Shown: positions 42,053-51,663 of the stretch, in pieces
How the letters are laid out: the number at the start of each line of letters is the position of its first letter
Position numbering within the stretch: position 1 is the first letter of the stretch
Assembly (NCBI RefSeq): GCF_013393905.1
Contig: NZ_CP040272.1
Span: forward strand, 2,790,001 to 2,854,000
Length of the DNA: 64,000 nt
Direction: 5' to 3'
Source of the DNA: Nostoc sp. C052
GTDB taxonomy: Bacteria; Cyanobacteriota; Cyanobacteriia; Cyanobacteriales; Nostocaceae
Translations under genes and position numbers: made by a program
Notes under the pieces: generated by a model
Told to the model about the DNA's origin: nothing
The model's database searches: none
Seen by the model: the letters and a program-made list of their open reading frames with translations, nothing else

Positions 42053-43597
42053 ATGTTAAACCAAAAAATCATCAAATATACTTCGAGATTATCTTTTCAT
42101 TCTCCTTGGTTTATTATCATTATTTTTTCTGGTCTTGGTTTAATAGGTATCCTCAATCATTCCATGTGGCGAGATGAATTAAATCCCTGGCTTATTGTTA
42201 GAGATAGTGAATCTTTTGGAGATTTAATTACAAATATTCATTATGAAGGTCATCCTCTTCTATGGTATTTTTCTCTGGTGCTTTTAAAAAGCATAGTAGA
42301 TAATCCTATTATTATGCAAATTTTTCATTTGGCAATTACTGTTGGTTCTGTTACTATTTTTTGCCTATATAGCCCTTTTAACTACAAACAAAAATTTTTA
42401 TTTTCCTTTGGTTTCTTTCCTTTTTACGAATATCTTTTAACTTCTCGAAACTATGCTTTTAGTATGTTGTTCATTTTTGGATTCTGTACAGTTTTTTCAT
42501 CTAGAAAAAGGACTTATACTTATTTGGCAATTTTATTAGGTTTACTAGCAAATAGTAATATTTACGGTTTATTTGTATCATTTTCTTTATCATTAACTTT
42601 GCTAGCTGAATTTTGTTTTGATAGTGAACATCGACATCAGTATTTTAGTCAAAGCCAAAAGTATGATCTGTTTTTAAGTATTGTAATTATCACCTTTTCT
42701 TTTATTTTATCAATTTATATTATTACTCCTCCGATAGATAGTTATCTTTATGGTGGGTTAAATAATGGTTGGGTAATCCAATTAGATATCCGTCATTTGT
42801 TGATAAGCATGGGCAGAATATTTGGTAGTTATTTATTAATTATTCCTGCACACAAAAAATTGCTAGATTTAATTGTTTGTGCGCTAATTACTCTATTCGT
42901 CGTGATTTTGACCTTGATTAAATTATCTAAAAAGCCAGTTCCTTTCTTTTTCTATACTATAGGTAATTGTATAATATTTGCCTTTACCTACTTCAGATTT
43001 ATCGGTGGTTCTCGGCATTATGGACATTTTTATTTAATCTTTATAGCTGCTTTATGGCTGGCAAGTTATTATCAAGAGTCTCAAGTTTTACTCAGTAAGT
43101 TTTCTATTCGTCCAAATTCAATTACATTTGTTCACCAATGGCATCATATCGTTCTGATGCTAATTCTTTATGTCCAGTTTGGGGGAGGTATTTATAATTT
43201 TTCAAGAGATTTAGTTGTACCATTTTCTGCCAGTCGGGAAACAGCCCAATATATTCAAAAAGCTGGGTTAGATAATGAGTTTATTGTCGCTAGTCGAGAT
43301 GCAACTATGGCTCCTTTGTCGGGTTATCTCAATCGAAAGTTTTACTATCCTGAGCTTCAAAAAATGGGAAGCTTTACCCTATTTAAAAAAGGTCGTCAAG
43401 AGGTCGAACAAGCTGAAATATTAAGCCAAATTAATTTTCTCCTCAAGAATCAAGATGAGGAAAAGAAAATTTTGCTGATTTTAAATCAAAAACTGAATGT
43501 CAACCGCAATGATTTGAAAATTGTTCCAATCAAAGATTTTGAGAGAAGCTGGACGAGTGATGAACTATATTATCTTTATTGGGTAGATGCAGCATAA
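42053..43597 (+). CDS. GT-C-like multi-spanning membrane protein
   Basis: A 514-residue protein with roughly ten to twelve membrane helices. The first extracytoplasmic loop carries SMWRDELNPWLIVRDS followed by YEGHPLLWY, the acidic D-E motif position used by GT-C glycosyltransferases (PMT/ArnT-like) that take polyprenyl-linked sugars. Its C-terminal soluble part (about 430-514) is short. Sugar transfer to an envelope acceptor is inferred. Isolated, AT-rich gene. Confidence 0.65.
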   Translation: MLNQKIIKYTSRLSFHSPWFIIIIFSGLGLIGILNHSMWRDELNPWLIVRDSESFGDLITNIHYEGHPLLWYFSLVLLKSIVDNPIIMQIFHLAITVGSVTIFCLYSPFNYKQKFLFSFGFFPFYEYLLTSRNYAFSMLFIFGFCTVFSSRKRTYTYLAILLGLLANSNIYGLFVSFSLSLTLLAEFCFDSEHRHQYFSQSQKYDLFLSIVIITFSFILSIYIITPPIDSYLYGGLNNGWVIQLDIRHLLISMGRIFGSYLLIIPAHKKLLDLIVCALITLFVVILTLIKLSKKPVPFFFYTIGNCIIFAFTYFRFIGGSRHYGHFYLIFIAALWLASYYQESQVLLSKFSIRPNSITFVHQWHHIVLMLILYVQFGGGIYNFSRDLVVPFSASRETAQYIQKAGLDNEFIVASRDATMAPLSGYLNRKFYYPELQKMGSFTLFKKGRQEVEQAEILSQINFLLKNQDEEKKILLILNQKLNVNRNDLKIVPIKDFERSWTSDELYYLYWVDAA

Positions 43598-43926
43598 GGA
43601 TAATCAGGGTCATTTCATTACTATCTAGCCCGCCTCAAGCCTTTGGACAACAGGTACAAAGTATTGAGCATCCAACTAGCGCGATGACGGTTTCAGTATA
43701 TCAATGATGAAATGATGTTTTTTACATCCTTTGACTAGCTTGCCACCACTGATAACTAGTTGCAAAGGGTGAAGCTACTCTACACTGGAATAAGAGAATG
43801 TGTATTTAACTGAACTTAGATGTTAGAGACTGAGGAGTTTATTGATACCTTCTCGGTGTTGGTTATGAAGTGCTTACCTCGTGTGGTAAAACTTAAGTTA
43901 AATTCTGTCAGTTACTAACGGAGTTG
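43598..43926. other. Non-coding gap, 329 bp
   Basis: No gene, repeat or RNA that I can support. The promoter of the small membrane protein presumably lies toward its 3' end. Confidence 0.35.
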
Positions 43927-44124
43927 ATGGGAATGGGTAACTTTATTATTTTTGCCTTGATAGTCGTTTACGGAGTCGGCGTTTTGAAGTTCTGGAATGG
44001 GTTTGAGCGGACTAATTTTAATCCAGCCTTGAGCAATCGTATTCGTTTATCTTTGCTATGGCCAGCTTTGTTTGTTATAAATCAATCCTATCGTCGAAAC
44101 TTTAGAAAGGCGTTGAAGGGCTAG
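43927..44124 (+). CDS. Small single-helix membrane protein
   Basis: 65 residues. One hydrophobic helix (NFIIFALIVVYGVGVLKFW) is followed by a conserved-looking FERTNFNPALSNRIRLSLLW and a basic tail (SYRRNFRKALKG). GGAG sits 4 bases before the ATG at 43927 and 10 before the next ATG at 43933, so either could be the start. The family is unknown, though the composition looks like a real small cyanobacterial membrane protein. A hairpin follows at 44202. Confidence 0.6.
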   Translation: MGMGNFIIFALIVVYGVGVLKFWNGFERTNFNPALSNRIRLSLLWPALFVINQSYRRNFRKALKG

Positions 44125-44201
44125 GTCTTAGTATTAGGTGTATTAAGTCTAACATCATACGATTTTGACAGTTGACATATATCTCAATATAAATCTAACC
44201 C

Positions 44202-44238
44202 GCTAACCTCCCTTCCTTAATAAGGAAGAGAGGTTAGC
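44202..44238 (+). terminator. Long hairpin after the small membrane protein gene
   Basis: GCTAACCTC-C-CTTCCTTA pairs with TAAGGAAG-A-GAGGTTAGC with one mismatch, followed by TTGCTCTTTTTA. Likely terminator or dispersed palindrome. Confidence 0.55.
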
Positions 44239-44321
44239 TTGCTCTTTTTAGGAGAGAGAGGAATTAGGGAGGGATAAGTTCGTTAACCGTTGGAAAATAT
44301 TTCAGCTGATGACTTTACGAA

Positions 44322-44726
44322 TTATTTACCATTGGTTAATAGATGGATTGCTGCACCAACAGCGGCACCATCAACAGCATTGCCCAGGGTATCTCTGCTA
44401 TCGCCAGTAACTACGCCGGTTACTGCGCTAGCCCCTGCACCGACTCCGATATCTTGAGCGGCGTTCCGGTGACGGCGACCGCGAGTGTCTCTCAGACCAT
44501 TTGCGCCATTTACGGCTGCACCAGTCACACCACCCTTAACAGCATTGCCTAATACACTACCATTTCCCCTAACAGCTCCAGTGACAACGTTGGTAACAGC
44601 ACCAATACCTGCGTCTCTCAGTACTTGGTCATCAGCAGCAGCGGGTTTGGCGGGAACTAAAGTTACACCAGCTAAACTTGCAGCCATGAGGCTGGGTAGA
44701 AGTGTGCGTTTTAGGATTTTATTCAT
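44322..44726 (-). CDS. Secreted glycine-zipper-like protein
   Basis: A 134-residue precursor with a signal peptide (LAGVTLVPAKPAAADD, cleavage near residue 31). The mature part consists of Gly/Ala/Val repeats with G-x3-G spacing (AGIGAVTNVVTGAVRGNGS, GVGAGASAVTGVVTGDSRD, GNAVDGAAVGAAIHLL), typical of glycine-zipper membrane-inserting proteins. Repeat similarity between the two halves suggests an internal duplication. Probable outer-membrane or periplasmic protein of unknown role. Confidence 0.7.
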   Translation of the reverse strand: MNKILKRTLLPSLMAASLAGVTLVPAKPAAADDQVLRDAGIGAVTNVVTGAVRGNGSVLGNAVKGGVTGAAVNGANGLRDTRGRRHRNAAQDIGVGAGASAVTGVVTGDSRDTLGNAVDGAAVGAAIHLLTNGK

Positions 44727-45057
44727 TGTATTACCTTCTCAAAACATCAAACAATTGGCTAAAAACCAAAGTTACTGGAATCTGATAAAAGATTTTTTCA
44801 TCTGAACAACAGCAACTATTTATTGTTCGAGTACACATATATCATTGCATTTGCAAAGTCATGACTACATCTACTGAAAGCATGAAGATAGATTCAGTCT
44901 ACAGAAGGCCTTACTGATTTATTAGACCATACTAGGGATTACATATTGACAAAATAAATAAAATATGCAATTGGGATTTATCATTCCTAGCAAGGGATTT
45001 ATCATGAAAAAGTGCGTAGTGTTTACCCTATCTATCTCAAGATAGTTGGCAAAATAA
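44727..45057. other. Non-coding gap, 331 bp
   Basis: AT-rich region between the glycine-zipper gene (which starts here) and the VapC gene (which ends here). It must hold the glycine-zipper promoter. No other feature identified. Confidence 0.35.
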
Positions 45058-45459
45058 TTAAACTAACCAATTCTCCAAGCTTAGTCCTTCAACTCGCAGC
45101 AAGTCAGAGTCATTAGAAACCAAAACTAAACCGCGTGCGATCGCTGTAGCCGCTATTAATACATCAGCCTCTTGTATTTTCCTACCCTTTCTTTTTAACT
45201 CTGCATGAATTTCGCAGGATTTTTCTATAATTTCTAAATCATCTAAAAATAAAATTCTATAAATTCCACAGAATTTATTTAAATCAGATATCTGTCTGGT
45301 AGCATTTGCATAAAGCAATCCTCTTTTTGATTCAAAATAGGTTATACAACTTATAAATACATCTTCTCCCAGAAAACGCAACTCCTCTAGCTTACTATTT
45401 ACCTTTTGATTCTTCTTCAAAATAGCCGTTAATATATTCGTGTCAAGAAGATAGCCCAT
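45058..45459 (-). CDS. vapC: VapC-type PIN-domain toxin
   Basis: A 133-residue PIN ribonuclease with the four acidic positions: LLDTNILTAILK (Asp), YFESKRGL (Glu), QEADVLIAATAIARG (Asp) and VSNDSDLLRVEGL (Asp). It would cut tRNA or rRNA when freed from its antitoxin. It lies 10 bp downstream of the 97-residue gene on the same strand, forming a type II toxin-antitoxin module. Confidence 0.9.
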   Translation of the reverse strand: MGYLLDTNILTAILKKNQKVNSKLEELRFLGEDVFISCITYFESKRGLLYANATRQISDLNKFCGIYRILFLDDLEIIEKSCEIHAELKRKGRKIQEADVLIAATAIARGLVLVSNDSDLLRVEGLSLENWLV

Positions 45460-45469
45460 TTATTTATTC

Positions 45470-45763
45470 CTACCTCCTTTCTACTGCGGCATCAAACATC
45501 TCTATTTGCTCTGGTGTTAAATCATTTAATGTCCCCGAAACTGCCTCTATTACTAAAATACTATCAATTCTGTCTGTTAATTCACGTTCAGAAAGAGCAT
45601 TTATAAATTCCGGTGAAAACTTATCCAACAAATTAACTAAATGTTGAATAATCTCTTGTTTATCTAATCTTTCTTGATAGAGATTATTATTTTGAATTAA
45701 CTTATCGACGATTTTTGATAACCGTGCGATCGCTATATCTCTTTTCTCCGAAACTTCTTGCAT
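45470..45763 (-). CDS. Putative antitoxin of the VapC module
   Basis: A 97-residue protein upstream of vapC, separated by 10 bp. It is helix-rich (IVDKLIQNNNLYQERLDKQE; LTPEQIEMFDAAVERR) and does not match an AbrB, RHH or Phd domain that I can see. The C-terminal amphipathic stretch is where VapC-binding tails usually lie. It is called antitoxin from operon position and size; the family is unrecognised. Confidence 0.65.
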   Translation of the reverse strand: MQEVSEKRDIAIARLSKIVDKLIQNNNLYQERLDKQEIIQHLVNLLDKFSPEFINALSERELTDRIDSILVIEAVSGTLNDLTPEQIEMFDAAVERR

Positions 45764-45897
45764 AACTCTCTTCTAAATTCTTTAAGTGATTTATTCAATT
45801 ATAGTTAATCTTTTTTAGTGAACCTCAGCGCTCCTCCATGTAAAAAAAGGCGGGCAAGATGCCCACCTCACAAAATTTTGAGAATATTCTGTTGCTA

Positions 45898-47925
45898 TTA
45901 ACCCAACAATGCCTTTGCTTTAGCTAATACATTATCAACTGTGAAACCAAATTTCTCTAGGAGAACATTACCAGGAGCGGAAGCACCAAAGCGATCAATA
46001 CTAACAGTATCGCCTTCAGTACCAACGTACTTGTGCCAACCGAAACTGCTAGCAGCTTCTACAGACAAACGCTTGGTGACAGCTTTTGGCAGAACGGACT
46101 CTTTATAAGCTGCATCTTGTGCGTCAAACAAATCCCATGCGGGTAGTGAGACAACACGGACTTTCTTGCCTTCAGCTTTGAGTTTTTCGGCTGCGGTGAC
46201 GGCGAGGCTCAATTCGGAACCAGTGCCAATTAGGATGATATCAGGCGTACCTTCGCTATCTACCACAATGTATCCACCCTTAGCCACTTCCTCAACTGAT
46301 GTACCTGCTAAATTGGGGACATTTTGACGAGTGAACGCCAATAGGGTAGGAGCGTTTTGGCTTGCCCTTTCAATTGCTATTTTGTAAGCCCCAGAGCTTT
46401 CGTTTCCGTCTGCGGGACGAATCACTGTCAGGTTAGGAATAGCACGCAGGGAAGCGATGGTTTCAATTGGTTGGTGTGTGGGGCCGTCTTCACCTTGTCC
46501 AATTGAGTCGTGGGTTGTTACCCAAATCACGCCAGCGCGGGAGAGGGCAGATAAGCGGATGGCAGCACGCTGGTAGTCGGTGAAGATTAAAAAGGTAGCT
46601 GCATAGGGAATCAATCCCGAACCATGTAGCGCTATGCCATTAGCGATCGCGCCCATACCATGTTCCCGGACACCAAAGTGGATGTTGCGGTTTTGGTATT
46701 CTCCTTTTTGGAAGTCACCGATACCTTTGAGTTCGGTCAGGTTGGAGTGGGTTAAGTCAGCCGATCCACCAATTAGCCCAGGGACAACAGCCGCTAGTTT
46801 GTTCAGAGAAATTTCTGAGTGCTTACGGGTGGGCAACCCCTTGTCTTCGGGAGTGTAGGTTGGTAGTACTTTATCCCAACCGTCGGCTAGTTTGCCACTA
46901 ATGTAATTTTCAAATTCAGCTGCTTCTTGGGCATACTTGGCTTTGTAGTCGGCGTATGTTTTATTCCACTCAGTTTCGTAATTAGCACCGCGCTCAACTG
47001 CTTTGCGGAAGTGATTCAGGGCTGCTTCTGGAACTTCAAAAGGCTCGTATTCCCAACCCAAATTTTTCCGAGTTAAGGCAACTTCGTCTGTACCAAGGGC
47101 TGCACCGTGAACCCCAGCAGTGTTTGCTTTGTTAGGTGAACCGAAACCGATGGTAGTTGTCACCTTAATCAAAGTTGGCTTATCAGTGACAGCTTTTGCT
47201 TCGGCGATCGCTTTTTCAATTCCAGCTAAATCGGTATTGCCATCTTTGACATGGAGGACGTGCCAGCCATAAGCTTCAAAGCGCTTGGAAACATCTTCGG
47301 TGAATGCTACATCTGTAGAACCATCGATCGAGATGTGGTTGTCGTCGTACAAAGCAATTAGTTTACCTAATCCCAAGTGTCCCGCAAAAGAAGCAGCTTC
47401 ACCAGAAACGCCTTCCATGTTACAACCATCACCCACGATTACGTAAGTGTAGTGGTCAACAATTTTAGCATCGGGTTTGTTGAACTTAGCAGCCAAATGA
47501 GCTTCGGCGATCGCTAAACCGACTGCATTGGCAATTCCCTGACCCAAGGGGCCAGTTGTGACTTCCACACCTTCTGTTTCAAAGTTTTCTGGGTGTCCGG
47601 GAGTTCTAGAACCCCATTGACGGAATTGCTTAATATCTTCAATGTTTACACTGTCGTAGCCTGTCAAGTAGAGCAGGGCGTACTGCAACATTGAGCCATG
47701 ACCGGCAGACAAGACAAAGCGATCGCGGTTAAACCACTTGGGATTCTTGGGGTTAAACTTCAAAAAGCGATCCCAAAGTACAAAAGCCATCGGAGCCGCG
47801 CCCATTGGTAGTCCTGGGTGTCCCGATTTTGCTTTTTCTACGGCATCAATAGCCAAGAAGCGGATCGAGTTAATAGCCAGTTCTTCGACGGACAATTCTT
47901 TGAGGGATTGGGTTGCAACAGTCAT
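45898..47925 (-). CDS. tktA: Transketolase
   Basis: Thiamine-diphosphate enzyme of the Calvin-Benson and pentose phosphate pathways. 675 residues, full length. The ThDP motif is GDGCNMEGVSGEAASFAGHL. RFVLSAGHGSMLQYALLYL and FEVDNVHFGVREHGMG-type segments (seen as NIHFGVREHGMGAIANG) are characteristic, as is HDSIGQGEDGPTHQPIE in the pyrimidine domain. It is the third gene after acpP and fabF on the minus strand, an order conserved in cyanobacteria. Confidence 0.97.
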   Translation of the reverse strand: MTVATQSLKELSVEELAINSIRFLAIDAVEKAKSGHPGLPMGAAPMAFVLWDRFLKFNPKNPKWFNRDRFVLSAGHGSMLQYALLYLTGYDSVNIEDIKQFRQWGSRTPGHPENFETEGVEVTTGPLGQGIANAVGLAIAEAHLAAKFNKPDAKIVDHYTYVIVGDGCNMEGVSGEAASFAGHLGLGKLIALYDDNHISIDGSTDVAFTEDVSKRFEAYGWHVLHVKDGNTDLAGIEKAIAEAKAVTDKPTLIKVTTTIGFGSPNKANTAGVHGAALGTDEVALTRKNLGWEYEPFEVPEAALNHFRKAVERGANYETEWNKTYADYKAKYAQEAAEFENYISGKLADGWDKVLPTYTPEDKGLPTRKHSEISLNKLAAVVPGLIGGSADLTHSNLTELKGIGDFQKGEYQNRNIHFGVREHGMGAIANGIALHGSGLIPYAATFLIFTDYQRAAIRLSALSRAGVIWVTTHDSIGQGEDGPTHQPIETIASLRAIPNLTVIRPADGNESSGAYKIAIERASQNAPTLLAFTRQNVPNLAGTSVEEVAKGGYIVVDSEGTPDIILIGTGSELSLAVTAAEKLKAEGKKVRVVSLPAWDLFDAQDAAYKESVLPKAVTKRLSVEAASSFGWHKYVGTEGDTVSIDRFGASAPGNVLLEKFGFTVDNVLAKAKALLG

Positions 47926-48228
47926 AATCTCTTGTTTTTAGCGACGGGTTAGCACTCTTCGTAGATTCTTTTGCTGGGGTAATTTTAGATTCCCCACAGT
48001 ATCTTCATCATCCCACTCCCGCTTGTGGATGGACAAGCGGGATCTCCTGAGTTTGTGGTGATAAATCAAGCTGATAATTGGGTCATGCTGAACGCTTACT
48101 TTATATCTGAATGTTCTGATACTTTGGGCATTGGGCATTGGAAAGAGGCAGAGGGGCAGGGTGCGGGGGGCAGAGGGGAAAACTCTCCTCCCTTGCTTCT
48201 TCCCCTGCCTCCTGCCTCCTGACTTCTT

Positions 48229-49479
48229 TTAAACGTATTTTTTAAAAGCCAATGTGACATTATGACCGCCAAATCCGAAAGAATTAGATATTGCTACCTC
48301 AACTTTTTGAGCGCGGCTAGAGTGAGGCACATAATCTAAGTCACACTCTGGATCGGGATTTTCTAGATTGATTGTTGGGGGAATTTGGTCATTAGCGATC
48401 GCTAGTACTGTTGCTACTGCTTCAATTCCGCCAGAACCGCCTAATAAATGACCTGTCATCGATTTAGTGGAGCTAATTGCCACCTTATAAGCATGTTCTC
48501 CCAAGGCTTTTTTGATTGCTGAGGTTTCAGTTGAATCATTAGCTGGGGTGCTAGTGCCGTGGGCGTTAATATAGCTGATCTGTTCGGGAGTTATGTCGGC
48601 ATCCTTGAGGGCTAGTTCGATGGCTCTAGCGGCTCCGAGTCCACCAGGTACAGGGGAGGTGATATGGTAGGCGTCACAGGTCATACCATAGCCGATCATT
48701 TCAGCATAAATGTGAGCGCCGCGACTGATGGCATGTTGCAGTTCTTCTAGAATTAAAATTCCTGAACCTTCACCTAAGACAAATCCGTTGCGATCGCGGT
48801 CAAAGGGACGGCAAGCATGGGCTGGATCATCATTGCTAAAAGAGAGTGCCTTGCAGGCGGCGAACCCAGCTATCGACAATGGTGTGACAGCTGCCTCTGT
48901 TCCCCCGCAAATCATCGCCTGGGCATATCCCCCTTGAATTAAGCGAAAAGCGTCTCCAATGGCGTTGGAACCAGCAGCACAAGCTGTTACGGGGCATGAG
49001 TTTGGCCCTTTCGCACCCGTGTGAATTGCCGTTAATCCTGCGGCCATATTGGCGATCATCATCGGGATCATGAATGGACTACAGCGATCGGGGCCACGGT
49101 TGAGGTAGATAGTTTGCTGGTCTTCTAATACCTTAATGCCACCAACGCCAGAACCGATCATGACACCGACCTGTTCTGCATTCAGGTCATTGATCACTAA
49201 CTCCGCGTTAGATAGAGCCTGTTGTGCTGCCGCAACCCCAAACTGGGAAAACCGATCCATGCGCTTGGCTTCTTTACGCTCCAAGTAATCATGCGGATCG
49301 AAGTTTTTCACCTCACCAGCAATTCGGCAATCATGGCGAGACGCATCAAATAATGTGATGTAGTCAATGCCATTGCGTCCACTTAATAATCCATCCCAAT
49401 ATTCTGTTGCTGTGTTACCTATAGGTGTAATCGCGCCAACACCAGTTACAACAACGCGTTTACGTGTATGATCTGTCAT
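48229..49479 (-). CDS. fabF: Beta-ketoacyl-ACP synthase II
   Basis: Elongating condensing enzyme of type II fatty acid synthesis (416 residues). The catalytic triad is visible: Cys in CPVTACAAGSNAIG (about residue 165), His in YINAHGTSTPANDSTET, and His in KSMTGHLLGGSGGIEA. The C-terminal SNSFGFGGHNVTLAFKKY is typical. It follows acpP by 223 bp and precedes tkt by about 300 bp. Confidence 0.97.
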   Translation of the reverse strand: MTDHTRKRVVVTGVGAITPIGNTATEYWDGLLSGRNGIDYITLFDASRHDCRIAGEVKNFDPHDYLERKEAKRMDRFSQFGVAAAQQALSNAELVINDLNAEQVGVMIGSGVGGIKVLEDQQTIYLNRGPDRCSPFMIPMMIANMAAGLTAIHTGAKGPNSCPVTACAAGSNAIGDAFRLIQGGYAQAMICGGTEAAVTPLSIAGFAACKALSFSNDDPAHACRPFDRDRNGFVLGEGSGILILEELQHAISRGAHIYAEMIGYGMTCDAYHITSPVPGGLGAARAIELALKDADITPEQISYINAHGTSTPANDSTETSAIKKALGEHAYKVAISSTKSMTGHLLGGSGGIEAVATVLAIANDQIPPTINLENPDPECDLDYVPHSSRAQKVEVAISNSFGFGGHNVTLAFKKYV

Positions 49480-49702
49480 GATTCAGTTAAAAATGGCGAA
49501 AAAGCAGCAGGTAAAAAATTCGAGGCTAGCGACTAGGTACTGGTAAGCCAGCGCGGTCTTAAAGGTTTCCTTTATGAACGACTGGCGTCGGATTTCCAGA
49601 CTTAGAGCGACTGGCATTAGCTACGTTAAGAGCGTTATCCAAAGGTGACTAAGTACGGGGAAAAATCTTCCCTATCCCCAATCCCTAATCCCCAATCCCC
49701 AA

Positions 49703-49957
49703 TTAAGCTGATGCGGTAACTTTGTTATTGATGTAATCTACTGCGTCTTGAACCGATGTAATCTGCTCGGCAGCTTCGTCGGGAATTTCGATTTCAAATT
49801 CTTCTTCCAAGGCCATCACCAACTCAACAATATCCAGGGAATCTGCTCCCAGGTCTTCCATGAACTTGGCTTGTGGTGTGACTTTATCAGGGGGTTCAAC
49901 ACTCAATTGTTCAACGACGATTTTCTTGACCTTATCAAAAAGTTCCACTTGGCTCAT
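49703..49957 (-). CDS. acpP: Acyl carrier protein
   Basis: An 84-residue carrier with the phosphopantetheine attachment motif GADSLDIVELVMALEEEF (Ser near position 41). It is strongly acidic and full length. It carries growing acyl chains to FabF, the next gene. AAGGAC lies 9 bases before the ATG. Confidence 0.97.
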   Translation of the reverse strand: MSQVELFDKVKKIVVEQLSVEPPDKVTPQAKFMEDLGADSLDIVELVMALEEEFEIEIPDEAAEQITSVQDAVDYINNKVTASA

Positions 49958-50376
49958 AAATAAAAGTCCTTAACCACTTGCTACGATCTACTCTTTAGAG
50001 GAGATATTGTTTTTAGCATATACATCTTATCGTCAAGCGCGATCGCCCGTATACTGTCAAGAGTTTTTCTGTCAGAAAACCTCTGCCATTCCTAAAATAA
50101 ACGGGGTCAGCTTTCTGGAAAAATTTGGCAGTGGAGCAGGCTACGCTATCGCCGATACTGTGTAAATACTTTGTTTTTCCAATTATTGCTAAAATTTTTT
50201 ACAATGTCTCGATCAGTATTTACAGCCTTGATAGCAATCAGAATATGGCGATGCTACAGCTTTTAACCTGGACGGTTAAAGGGTTGCTAAACGTCAAACA
50301 TCAGAATTTTAGTGCTAACAAGGGATGATAAAACAGTTATTGTTTAGAGCGATCGCTCTAACCCAAGCATACTTCT
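49958..50376. other. Divergent intergenic region between acpP and the CCG-domain gene
   Basis: 419 bp holding both promoters. A short plus-strand frame (50125-50328) has no family resemblance and was not accepted. No terminator or RNA gene recognised. Confidence 0.35.
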
Positions 50377-51282
50377 ATGGTATCTCAGACACTCAAATAC
50401 GCTTACTTCCCTGGTTGTGTTGCCCAAGGGGCCTGTCGGGAACTTTACCAGTCAACTCAAGCGCTTACCCAAGCACTAGGTATTGAACTGGTTGAACTTA
50501 AAAAAGCTGCTTGCTGCGGTTCCGGCACATTTAAAGAAGATTCCCAACTACTAGAAGATACAGTCAACGCCAGAAATATCGCTTTAGCAGAAGAATTAAA
50601 TCTGCCCTTACTTACCCATTGCAGCACTTGTCAAGGTGTCATTGGTCATGTAAATGAACACCTCAAAGAATGTCAGACAACCAACCCTGTCTACATTGAA
50701 CAGGTTAATGGCTTGCTGCATAAAGAAGGCTGTTCGCCTTATCGCGGTAGTACTGACGTTAAACATCTTCTTTACGCCTTAGTAACAGATTACGGTTTAG
50801 AGGAAATTACCAAACGAGTCACTCAGAAGTTAAGTGGATTAAAATGTGCGGCTTTTTATGGCTGTTATCTCCTCCGCGCCCAAAAATCTATGCCTTATGA
50901 TGACCCCTTCCAACCAGAAGCAATGGAAAATGTATTTCGGGCGGTGGGTGCAACACCAATTTATTACCGAGGTCGCACACAATGTTGTGGTTGGCCGCTT
51001 TCTAGTTATGCCACTACCCAATCTTTCAAAATGGCGGGGATGCATATTCAGGATGCTTTAACATCTGGTGCTGACTGCATAGTTACGCCTTGTCCTCTGT
51101 GCCACTTAAATTTAGATTCCCGTCAGCCAGAGGTAGAAAAGGTGATTGGACAGAAACTAGGTTTACCAGTGTTGCATTTACCCCAGTTGATTGCTTTAGC
51201 ACTTGGGGTTAGTCCAAAAGAACTGGGTTTAGAACGTCATGTTGTTTCCACAAAGCCAGTGTTGGAAAAATTAGGATTTTAG
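50377..51282 (+). CDS. HdrB-like CCG-domain iron-sulfur protein
   Basis: A 301-residue protein with two CCG domains of heterodisulfide reductase subunit B type: KKAACCGSGTFKE with the upstream FPGCVAQG, then FYGCYLLR, TQCCGWPLSSY and CPLCHLNLDSR. These Cys sets bind non-cubane [4Fe-4S] clusters in HdrB and occur in SdhE-type anchors of some succinate dehydrogenases. In cyanobacteria the protein has been linked to succinate dehydrogenase or quinone reduction; here there is no neighbour to decide. Soluble, probably peripheral to the membrane. Confidence 0.85.
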   Translation: MVSQTLKYAYFPGCVAQGACRELYQSTQALTQALGIELVELKKAACCGSGTFKEDSQLLEDTVNARNIALAEELNLPLLTHCSTCQGVIGHVNEHLKECQTTNPVYIEQVNGLLHKEGCSPYRGSTDVKHLLYALVTDYGLEEITKRVTQKLSGLKCAAFYGCYLLRAQKSMPYDDPFQPEAMENVFRAVGATPIYYRGRTQCCGWPLSSYATTQSFKMAGMHIQDALTSGADCIVTPCPLCHLNLDSRQPEVEKVIGQKLGLPVLHLPQLIALALGVSPKELGLERHVVSTKPVLEKLGF

Positions 51283-51310
51283 TTTATTGGTAGTGGCATA
51301 CGAATAAAAC

Positions 51311-51578
51311 AGGAGTCAGAATACAGAATTCAGGATTCAGAATTCAGAAAACTATACCCATAATGGGATAGAGTTTTCAGGCGAGAATATTTTAATTTTT
51401 TTCGCCCACCATTCCACTCGCTTTTAACCAATATTCAGATGCGACTCGACTCGCTCTAAGCGTTGGCGGAGCCTCTCGTAGAGAAGGGTTTACGCTGCGC
51501 TATCACCTACTCATACAGAATTAATACTGTTAGCGGTAGCGGGGCGTTTAGCCCATTCTGACTCCTGAGTTCTGAATT
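51311..51578. repeat. Long inverted repeat of the GAGTCAGAATTCAG family
   Basis: AGGAGTCAGAAT (51311-51322) and ATTCTGACTCCT (51555-51566) with extended imperfect pairing (CAGAATTCAGGATTCAG versus TTCTGAATTC). The middle contains a GCGTTGGCGGAGCCTCTCG block like other Nostoc dispersed repeats. Confidence 0.6.
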
Positions 51579-51590
51579 CTTCTTATAAAA

Positions 51591-51623
51591 AGATCCCCAA
51601 TTTCTTCAAAAAATCGGGGATAT
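51591..51623. terminator. AGATCCCC...GGGGAT hairpin, third family copy
   Basis: AGATCCCCAATTTCTT and AAAAATCGGGGATAT form an imperfect stem 40 bp after the lpxD stop. It probably ends lpxD transcripts. Confidence 0.45.
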
Positions 51624-51663
51624 GAGCTTTGTGCTTCATGCAAAAGAAAACTGCTGTATCATT

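Noticed and set aside
45470..45763. Naming the antitoxin vapB
   Set aside because: No AbrB-type or other VapB domain is visible, so only a positional antitoxin call is justified.
50125..50328. 67-codon frame between acpP and the CCG-domain gene
   Set aside because: No ribosome-binding site, no family resemblance, and it lies in the divergent promoter region.
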